Shown in pieces: positions 58,691 through 64,000 of a stretch of DNA of 64,000 nucleotides (position 1 is the stretch's first letter; every line of letters starts with the position of its first letter). The notes beneath the pieces are model-generated. The model was given only the letters and a program-made list of their open reading frames with translations. It had not been told where the DNA came from and made no database searches. Source of the stretch: DYFX01 sp964400625 (GTDB taxonomy: Bacteria; Patescibacteriota; Patescibacteriia; SG8-24; DYFX01); NCBI GenBank assembly GCA_964400625.1, contig CAYNUS010000001.1, forward strand, positions 1 to 64,000, in the 5' to 3' direction. The position numbers were made by a program, and so were the translations under genes.

Positions 58691-59563
58691 ATGTACATCG
58701 TGAAATCCACCGGACAGAGCGAGCGTTTCAACAAGGAAAAGCTCCGCGGCGGCCTCCGGCGCGCCGGCGTCCCGAACCACCTCGTCGACCGCATCGCGAA
58801 CGCCGTCGGCGAACGCGTGAAGAACGGCACCACGACCCGGGAGATCGCGGCGCTGGTCAACGACCAGCTGAAGCGCGAGAGCCGCGCGCACCTGTACCGC
58901 TACACCCTGCGCGAAGGCCTCCTGAAGCTCGGGCCGGCCGGTTTCCAATTCGAGAAATACGTCGGCTCCATCCTGAACGCCTACGGCTACGAGACCTCGT
59001 ACCCGGAGGAGCTCCACGGCGCCTGCGTCGACCACGAGGTCGACATCCTGGCCAAGAAGGACGGCAAGACGATCATGATCGAGGTGAAGTTCAGGAACGA
59101 CTTCGACTACTTCGTGAAGCTGCGCGACGTCATGGCCGCCTGGACGCGCTTCCAGGACCTGAACGACGGCGCGAAGCTCGGGAAATGCCCGAAGTTCGAT
59201 TCGGTCTGGATCGTCACCAACGGCAAGATCTCGTCGCGCTCGATGAAGTTCGGCGAGTGCAAGGGCATCCGCCTGCTCGGCTGGAACTACCCGAAGGACG
59301 AGTCGTTCGCGCATTTCGTCGACCACACCGCCCTCTACCCGGTCACGGTCCTGCACGAGCTGAAGCCCAAGGAGCTCGAAGGCCTCGCCGACAAGAACCT
59401 GATGCTCTGCCGCGACGTGGCCACGCGCACGTCCAAGCAGCTCGCGCGCGCCGCGGGCCTGCCGGAAGGGCGCGCCGAGACGATCCTGCGGGACTGCCGC
59501 CTCGTGATCGATCCCGCGTCGGACCCCCATCGCGCGAGGTTCAGCGCGAAGCCGCGTCCGTGA
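58691..59563 (+). CDS. ATP-cone / PD-(D/E)XK nuclease (Mrr-like) fusion protein
   Basis: The 290-residue protein starts MYIVKSTGQSERFNKEKL. Residues 1-80 are an ATP-cone, the nucleotide-sensing domain of ribonucleotide reductases (FNKEKLRGGLRRAGV, VGERVKNGTTTREIAALV). Residues 85-185 are a restriction-endonuclease-like core with FQFEKYVGSILNAYGYE, VDHEVDILA (Asp118) and TIMIEVKFRN (Glu131-X-Lys133). The last 65 residues look helix-hairpin-helix-like (CRDVATRTSKQLARAAGLPE). I infer a nucleotide-gated DNA nuclease. There is no methyltransferase partner. The mRNA is probably leaderless. Confidence 0.83.
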   Translation: MYIVKSTGQSERFNKEKLRGGLRRAGVPNHLVDRIANAVGERVKNGTTTREIAALVNDQLKRESRAHLYRYTLREGLLKLGPAGFQFEKYVGSILNAYGYETSYPEELHGACVDHEVDILAKKDGKTIMIEVKFRNDFDYFVKLRDVMAAWTRFQDLNDGAKLGKCPKFDSVWIVTNGKISSRSMKFGECKGIRLLGWNYPKDESFAHFVDHTALYPVTVLHELKPKELEGLADKNLMLCRDVATRTSKQLARAAGLPEGRAETILRDCRLVIDPASDPHRARFSAKPRP

Positions 59564-59999
59564 CGAGGAACCTGGTGATGGCCGCCGCGCCGCGCGTATC
59601 CCGCGCCGCGCGGTCTTTCGTCATATCGAAGGCGCCGTCGCCGTCGTCGGCGCGCAGGACGGCGTAATAGAACCCCGGCCGCAATCCGCCCTCGACCGGG
59701 ACGCGGAAAGTATGCGCCTCCCCTTCCGGCAGGAGGCGGCTCACGCCGAGGGCGCTGCGCGGATCGGGGCCTTCGGGGAAGATCGCCACGAACGACGGCG
59801 AGGAGTTCGCGGCGTAGGAAACGACGACGTTCGATCCGACCGCCTGATCCTGGACGACCACGACGTTCCGCAGGCGGCGGATGGACGAAAGCGGGCTCTC
59901 GATGCCCGGATACGAGGTTTCGGCGAAGAGCCACAAGACCGCCGCGCCGGCGGCGAAGACGGCTCCTGCGGCCGCGTATTCGCGGAATCCCGGTTTCAT
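59541..59999 (-). CDS. Membrane-anchored beta-sandwich-like protein, 152 aa (DUF7282-like)
   Basis: One N-terminal helix (AAAGAVFAAGAAVLWLF) is followed by an outer domain with VVVVQDQAVGSNVVVSYAANS, PSFVAIFPEG, LGVSRLLPEGEAHTFRVPV and FYYAVLRADDGDGAFDMTKD. That order of blocks resembles the DUF7282 family of archaeal and bacterial surface proteins, by memory only. The function is unknown. Its last codons overlap the nuclease gene by 23 bases tail to tail. Confidence 0.68.
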   Translation of the reverse strand: MKPGFREYAAAGAVFAAGAAVLWLFAETSYPGIESPLSSIRRLRNVVVVQDQAVGSNVVVSYAANSSPSFVAIFPEGPDPRSALGVSRLLPEGEAHTFRVPVEGGLRPGFYYAVLRADDGDGAFDMTKDRAARDTRGAAAITRFLVTDAASR

Positions 60000-60023
60000 G
60001 CCTTCAGCATACCAGAGGATCGG

Positions 60024-60758
60024 TCACGCCCAGGGCCGCCACGAGACGACGCCCTCGAACGCGAGATAGGCGCCGACGAGCAGGAGCGCCGAGAGGACGA
60101 CCGCGCGGAAGACCGCCTGCGGGAGCTTCCGGACGATCGCGCGGCCGCACCAGGCGCCGGCGAGCGACGTCGCGAGAAGCGCCGGAAGGTACGGCCAGAC
60201 GGACGGGTCGACGCCCTGCGCGACGTAGACCGGGATGCGCGTGAGGTCGGTGGCGATGGCGATGCCGGCGGCGGTCGCGATATAGACCTCCTTCGGCAGG
60301 ACGAAGGCCGAGAGGAACGCGCCGCGGACCGCGCCGCCGGTGCCGATGACGCCCGCGATGAAGCCTGACGCGGCGCCGCCCGCGACGGCCGTCGGCGCGC
60401 CGGGCGGGAGACGGGTCTTCGCGCCCGCCAGGCTCGCCGCCGCGTACGCAGCGACGAACGCGCCGAGCGCCGCCTTGAGGGCGTCCTGCGGGACATGCGG
60501 CACCGCGAGCGCGCCGAGCAGGCTGAAGCCGACGCTCGGGAGACCGAACGCGAGCAGCAGCTTCCGGTCGAGCCCGGCGCGGAAGAAGGAGACGCGTCCG
60601 AGGTTGCCGAAGACGTGCGCGCAGGCCACGAGGAACAGCGCCTCCGGGAACGGGAAGAACAGGAGGGCGAACGGCAGGAGGATGGTGGACGACCCGAACC
60701 CGGCGACCGTCCCGGCGACGTCGGACAGGAACGCGATGGCGAGGAACGCGATGCTCAT
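60024..60758 (-). CDS. TauE/SafE (TSUP) family membrane exporter
   Basis: The 244-residue protein has about seven hydrophobic segments and the two family repeats: SDVAGTVAGFGSSTILLPFALLF and GAASGFIAGVIGTGGAVRGAFL. The family exports sulfite, sulfoacetate or other organosulfur anions, or imports them; the substrate is not given by the sequence. The start ATG 60758 has no strong ribosome site. Confidence 0.87.
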   Translation of the reverse strand: MSIAFLAIAFLSDVAGTVAGFGSSTILLPFALLFFPFPEALFLVACAHVFGNLGRVSFFRAGLDRKLLLAFGLPSVGFSLLGALAVPHVPQDALKAALGAFVAAYAAASLAGAKTRLPPGAPTAVAGGAASGFIAGVIGTGGAVRGAFLSAFVLPKEVYIATAAGIAIATDLTRIPVYVAQGVDPSVWPYLPALLATSLAGAWCGRAIVRKLPQAVFRAVVLSALLLVGAYLAFEGVVSWRPWA

Positions 60759-60772
60759 GCGCCCATCATACC

Positions 60773-60800
60773 AAAAAAATCCCCGCTCAATTGAGCGAGG
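60773..60800 (-). terminator. Terminator of the C45 gene
   Basis: A symmetric CGCTCAATTGAGCG core (60784-60797) is extended by GG/CC, then T7 on the minus strand. The stop codon is in the stem. Confidence 0.8.
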
Positions 60801-61851
60801 ACGGTTTCAGCGCGGCGTAGAAGTCGCGGTCGCGCGCGCCGGGATCGGCGTCGCGGGCCCAGAACTCCCCCGTCGACGGCCGGATGACGACGGTCGCCAA
60901 GGTGACGCTCGTCGGATTCTGCGCCGGGGTGCGGTGCAGGACGCCGTCGTTGGCCGAGAGATACGCCATCATCTCGTCCGGCGAACGCGGCAGCGCTTCG
61001 GGGGCGATGCCCTTCAGCTTGGCGTAGCGCCGGTAGCTGTGCGAGGCGTGTTCCCGCGCGGGGTCCGGCCGCCGGAGCGGCAGGTGCAGCACGTGGTTCG
61101 TGTGGCAGGACGCCGGCGCCGTGATCTGCCGGAGCACGATGTCGGCTTCGGAGGTCGCGGCGTTCGAGATCTCGATCGACACGGCGTCATCGAGCGTCCC
61201 GTCGGCGACGGTGTAGTGCGTCGTGAGCGCGTTCGGGCGGCCGGACAGGATCCTGACCGCTTCGTCCATGTCCGGCGCGAGCGAGGCTTCGAACTGGCGG
61301 ACGACCTGCGAGAGCCCGGGCTGGGCCTCGGGCCAGAGCGAGTTGTTGGCGATCGCGACGCCGCGCGCGTTCAGCGACGGCCCGACCGCGGGCAGCTGTC
61401 CGGGATACGTCACGCAGGCGACGCGCGGACGGCCGTCGAAGGCGACGTCGAGGGCGAGCATCTTGCCGTAGTAGTGCGGCTCGTAGTCCTCGTTGTGGCC
61501 GATGAGCCAGCCGCGCCCCGTGCGCACGACGAGCGTCGAGCACTTCTCGGGCGCCGGAAGGAACTCCGTCGCGATCTCCTCGGAGAACGCGATGACGGCG
61601 ATCTCATGGAGCGGGGCGCCGACGCCGTCGGCGAGGCCGCGCAGGTATTCCATCGCCGGCGGGAACTGGTCCTGCGCGGCGACGGCGTAGCGGCCCGCGA
61701 GGTCGATCATCCTCCGCGCGCTTCCGACCGTCGTGTGCGCGAGCAGGTACGCGACGAGGCGCTCGTACAGCGCGGGGATGTCGTCCCCCGTCGCCCTGCC
61801 GACCTGGCGGCCGACCTCTTCGAATCCTCCTTCGAGGCGCAGGATCTTCAT
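60787..61851 (-). CDS. C45 family (acyl-CoA:6-APA acyltransferase-like) Ntn hydrolase
   Basis: The 354-residue protein starts MKILRLEGGFEEVGRQVGRA behind AAGGAGC. Family landmarks: ALYERLVAYL and LRGLADGVGAPLHEIAVIAF in the pro-region, then the self-processing site KCSTLVVRTGRGWLIGHNEDY, where Cys104 would become the N-terminal nucleophile, and GVAIANNSLW with THYTVADGTLDDAVSIEIS. Relatives hydrolyse or transfer acyl groups on amides, including beta-lactams and N-acyl amino acids. The real substrate is unknown. No signal peptide, so cytoplasmic. Confidence 0.85.
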   Translation of the reverse strand: MKILRLEGGFEEVGRQVGRATGDDIPALYERLVAYLLAHTTVGSARRMIDLAGRYAVAAQDQFPPAMEYLRGLADGVGAPLHEIAVIAFSEEIATEFLPAPEKCSTLVVRTGRGWLIGHNEDYEPHYYGKMLALDVAFDGRPRVACVTYPGQLPAVGPSLNARGVAIANNSLWPEAQPGLSQVVRQFEASLAPDMDEAVRILSGRPNALTTHYTVADGTLDDAVSIEISNAATSEADIVLRQITAPASCHTNHVLHLPLRRPDPAREHASHSYRRYAKLKGIAPEALPRSPDEMMAYLSANDGVLHRTPAQNPTSVTLATVVIRPSTGEFWARDADPGARDRDFYAALKPSSLN

Positions 61852-61887
61852 GGATGCTCCTTGGTTTCGCGGCAGGGCGACTATCGC

Positions 61888-61919
61888 AAAAACCGGCCCC
61901 CGTGTCCAGGGTGCCGGTT
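61888..61919 (-). terminator. Terminator of the DUF378 gene
   Basis: AACCGGC (61919-61913 on the minus strand) pairs with GCCGGTT (61897-61891), with partial inner pairing, then TTT. Confidence 0.7.
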
Positions 61920-61927
61920 CCGGCGTC

Positions 61928-62206
61928 TTACATCTTCTGTTCGGGAGCCGCGGCCTTCTTCTCGCCGCCCATCTCCGCGCCGCAGGCCTCGCACTTGGCG
62001 CAGCACTTGCCGGCGAAGCACATCGCGACGGCCGAGAGGCCGACCAGGATGTACACGGCGCGCTCGGCCAGCGGCCAGCTGCCGAGGAGCGTCATGACCA
62101 GGTTGAACTTCAGGAGTCCGACCAGGCCCCAGTTGAGAGCGCCGACGATCACGAGCGCGCCGGCCACCTTGTGGAGAGCGCACATCTTCATTCCCTTCAT
62201 CATCAT
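61928..62206 (-). CDS. DUF378 membrane protein with a cysteine-rich tail, 92 aa
   Basis: Two membrane helices carry the DUF378 pattern: AGALVIVGALNWGLVGLLKFNLV and RAVYILVGLSAVAMCF. The tail GKCCAKCEACGAEMG has four closely spaced cysteines that could bind a metal. Several in-frame ATGs exist (62206, 62203, 62200, 62191, 62185); 62185 has AGGGA six bases upstream, so the real start may be internal. The family function is unknown. Confidence 0.8.
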   Translation of the reverse strand: MMMKGMKMCALHKVAGALVIVGALNWGLVGLLKFNLVMTLLGSWPLAERAVYILVGLSAVAMCFAGKCCAKCEACGAEMGGEKKAAAPEQKM

Positions 62207-62265
62207 ACGGATGAAGCACGAGCTTCTTAGCGAGGCTTAAACGCCTCGACGACCGTCCGAGTATA

Positions 62266-62412
62266 TCACGTTTTCGGCGACTTTTCCACAGCCCCCTTCT
62301 TTTTCCAGGCGCGGGCGGCGCGCCAGACGAGGAAGCCGAGCAGGGCGGAGACGCCGAGCAGCGCGAACGAGCCGAAGGCGGGCAGGTAGAAGATGACGTC
62401 GTCGTAGGTCAT
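62266..62412 (-). CDS. Small single-helix membrane protein, 48 aa
   Basis: From ATG 62412 it reads MTYDDVIFYLPAFGSFALLG, one membrane helix (AFGSFALLGVSALLGFLVW) and a basic C-terminus. It begins five bases after the stop of the 336-aa membrane protein, so it is probably a co-expressed small partner. No family is recognised. Confidence 0.65.
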   Translation of the reverse strand: MTYDDVIFYLPAFGSFALLGVSALLGFLVWRAARAWKKKGAVEKSPKT

Positions 62413-62417
62413 GCGCG

Positions 62418-63428
62418 TCAGCGGAGCATGAGGAGATGCCACGCGAGAAGGAAGAGCGACGTCCACCAGCCGACGAACGAGACGACGAAGCTCGCGGCGA
62501 TCTTGGCCTGCAGGACCGACGGCAGGAGCGCGGACGCTTCGCCGTCGCGCTCGCGCTTCAGGAGGACGGGGCTGACGCGGAAAGTCAGGTACAGGCCGTT
62601 CAGGACGAGGAGGCACGCGAGCGCGGCCTGGAAGACGCCGACGCCGGAGAGTCCGGACTCGCGGTACGTGACGGCGGCGCCGATGAGCGCGAGCGCGAGG
62701 CCGATCCAGATCATCGGCTTCGTGACCTTGTGCGCGCGGATGGTGGCTTCGGTCCAATACGGCGAGCGGCGCGCCAGGAAGCCGTGGATGTCGATGACGC
62801 TGACCGCGCCGAGGCCGATGACGAAGCCGGCCATGAAAAGGAAGAGGCCGAGCAGGTCGAGCCAGGGCGCGGCGCGGCCGCCGACGAGCCCGAGCTTGAT
62901 CTTCGCCACGTCCGCGATGAGCGCGCCGTAGTCCGCGTCGCTGAAATCCTCCGCCGTGCCGATCGCGAGCGCGTAATCGCCGACGTGGCCCAAGGGCTCG
63001 AACACGACGACGCGGTACGTGACGCCCGCGCGGACCTGGAACGTCCGCTCGGACTGCGCGTAGAGCCGTTCGACGCTGTACGGCTCGAAGATGACCGTGC
63101 GCTCCCCTTCCGGCGCCGGGACGTTCTCGATGGGCTGGGGCGCGGCGTCCTCGCCGAACGAGAAGGACGGCCGGAACGCGGCGTTGGACGGACGGACCGG
63201 CACCAGCACCTCGACGGGGATCTCGCCGTCGGACTCCGGCGTGAAGACGTACACGTCGACTTCTCCCGGTTCGACCAGGCGGCCGTAGACGGCCTGCGAG
63301 GCGCGGACCGGATCCGCGATTTCGGCCGGCGACGTTTCGGCGATCTCGATGAGAGGCCGATGCGCGAGGACCGGGACCGCGGAGGCCAGGAAGACGGCGG
63401 CGGCGAAGAGGGCGCGCGTGATGCTCAT
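62418..63428 (-). CDS. Membrane protein with signal peptide, outer beta domain and four C-terminal helices, 336 aa
   Basis: The start MSITRALFAAAVFLASAVPVLAH is a Sec signal. Residues 24-165 form a beta-rich outer domain (VYGRLVEPGEVDVYVFTPES, TFQVRAGVTYRVVVFEPLGH) like pre-peptidase C-terminal folds. Then about four helices follow, with SVIDIHGFLARRSPYWTEATIRAHKVTKP between the first two; the His residues there recall CopD or cytochrome-like membrane domains, but I cannot assign a family. It heads a two-gene unit with the 48-aa protein. Confidence 0.7.
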   Translation of the reverse strand: MSITRALFAAAVFLASAVPVLAHRPLIEIAETSPAEIADPVRASQAVYGRLVEPGEVDVYVFTPESDGEIPVEVLVPVRPSNAAFRPSFSFGEDAAPQPIENVPAPEGERTVIFEPYSVERLYAQSERTFQVRAGVTYRVVVFEPLGHVGDYALAIGTAEDFSDADYGALIADVAKIKLGLVGGRAAPWLDLLGLFLFMAGFVIGLGAVSVIDIHGFLARRSPYWTEATIRAHKVTKPMIWIGLALALIGAAVTYRESGLSGVGVFQAALACLLVLNGLYLTFRVSPVLLKRERDGEASALLPSVLQAKIAASFVVSFVGWWTSLFLLAWHLLMLR

Positions 63429-63456
63429 AGTACAGGAAGCGTATCATGGAATGCGC

Positions 63457-63462
63457 TATACT
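63457..63462 (+). promoter_or_regulatory. -10 box of a probably leaderless CAP-domain gene
   Basis: TATACT (63457-63462) is 6 bases before ATG 63469. Confidence 0.6.
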
Positions 63463-63468
63463 GTCGGC

Positions 63469-64000
63469 ATGCGGCGTCTCGCGTTCCTGATCGTCATCCT
63501 CGTCTCGATCGCCGGCGGCTGGTGGTACGTCCGCAGCCGGCCGGATTTGCTGATGCCGATCGAGGACGCGACGGAACGCGTCGCGGAGACGGTGAAGGAG
63601 GCGGCGGGCGCCGTCTCCGCGCCGCCGCCGCTGCGCAAGGACGAGGACGCGCCGAACGCGAACCTGACGGTCGACGGCGTCTTCATCGAGACGAACCGCC
63701 ACCGCGCCGAGAACGGCCGCGCGGCCCTGCGCCACGACGCCACGCTCGACGCTGCCGCCGAAGCCAAGCTGAAGGACATGTTCGAGCGGCAGTACTTCGC
63801 GCACGAGTCCCCCACCGGCGAAGGCCCGGCGGACGTCATCGCGGCGTCCGGGTACGCGTACGTCACGGTCGGCGAGAACCTCGCGCTCGGCAACTTCGCC
63901 GACGACCGCGAACTGGTGCAGGCGTGGATGGACAGCCCCGGCCACCGCGCGAACATCCTCGAAAGCGCGTTCACGGAGATCGGCATCGCCGTCGGCCGCG
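63469..64000 (+). CDS. CAP (SCP/YkwD-like) domain protein, cut by window edge
   Basis: The 177 visible codons begin MRRLAFLIVILVSIAGGWWY, a membrane anchor or signal, followed by a Pro/Ala linker. The CAP domain then shows ETNRHRAENGRAALRHDATLD, FERQYFAHESPTGEGP (conserved His and Ser), VGENLALGNF and WMDSPGHRANILESAFTEIGIAV, the family signature. These secreted proteins have varied roles, and the bacterial YkwD type is of uncertain function. The C-terminus lies beyond base 64000. Confidence 0.9.
   Translation, partial: MRRLAFLIVILVSIAGGWWYVRSRPDLLMPIEDATERVAETVKEAAGAVSAPPPLRKDEDAPNANLTVDGVFIETNRHRAENGRAALRHDATLDAAAEAKLKDMFERQYFAHESPTGEGPADVIAASGYAYVTVGENLALGNFADDRELVQAWMDSPGHRANILESAFTEIGIAVGR

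Noticed and set aside
62266..63945. A 559-codon minus-strand frame
   Set aside because: It is antisense to the CAP gene and out of frame with the 336-aa membrane protein; only its last 48 codons look real.

Overview
The window is 64 kb of GC-rich, gene-dense bacterial chromosome (about 65 to 70 percent GC by eye) on which I recognise about 67 protein genes. I see no tRNA, rRNA, CRISPR array, transposase or phage gene, and no gene-free stretch over about 190 bases. The small versions of housekeeping genes (a UvrC that stops before its helix-hairpin-helix region, a 103-residue HPF, a divergent FolD), the MurC motif variant and the many short lipoproteins and one-helix proteins suggest a Patescibacteria/CPR-like lineage with unusually high GC. 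That assignment is inference: the window has no rRNA and no marker that proves it. TGA, TAA and TAG all end recognisable genes, so the code looks standard.

Layout. 0-2 kb: secA (cut by the window edge), hpf and murB. 2-24 kb: a large envelope-glycan locus with a polyprenyl-phosphate sugar-1-phosphate transferase, eight GT4 domains in seven proteins, two membrane (GT39-like) glycosyltransferases, four methyltransferase genes, a Wzy/WaaL-type ligase or polymerase, murC and a sugar-nucleotide epimerase/dehydratase. Inside it, about 9.9-11.8 kb is visibly lower in GC and looks recombined in. 24-33 kb: a secreted protease-like lipoprotein, glyA-folD, a diguanylate cyclase, an amino-acid permease, a lipase-like hydrolase, dnaB, ybaB and recR. 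33-41 kb: rplU, a DUF192 protein, a WecA/TagO-like transferase, a small ppGpp-hydrolase-like protein, a CDP-alcohol phosphotransferase and the start of a division cluster (mraZ-rsmH-ftsL). 41-48 kb: uvrC, uvrA and uvrB together. 48-64 kb: envelope and transport genes (lipoproteins, MFS exporter, stand-alone M41 peptidase, beta-CASP nuclease, MgtE, beta-glucosidase, VIT1/CCC1-like transporter, ATP-cone nuclease, TauE/SafE exporter, C45 acyltransferase-like protein, CAP-domain protein).

How the genes work together. WecA-like and WcaJ-like transferases would start lipid-linked glycans, the GT4 enzymes extend them, the polytopic GT39-like proteins and the ligase act on the outer face of the membrane, and MurB/MurC supply peptidoglycan precursor. 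Many genes are coupled by ATGA or GTGA overlaps.

Regulation. Initiation looks bimodal. Some genes have strong AGGAGG-type sites, while at least ten have a -10 box only 6-9 bases before the start codon, as expected of leaderless mRNAs. Five divergent gene pairs have promoters whose -35 hexamers overlap in one short palindrome. The most interesting single signal is upstream of the MFS exporter at 50.8-52.2 kb: a short leader ORF, a perfect terminator directly before the exporter ribosome site, and a segment inside the leader ORF able to pair with the terminator arm. That is the architecture of ribosome-mediated transcription attenuation.
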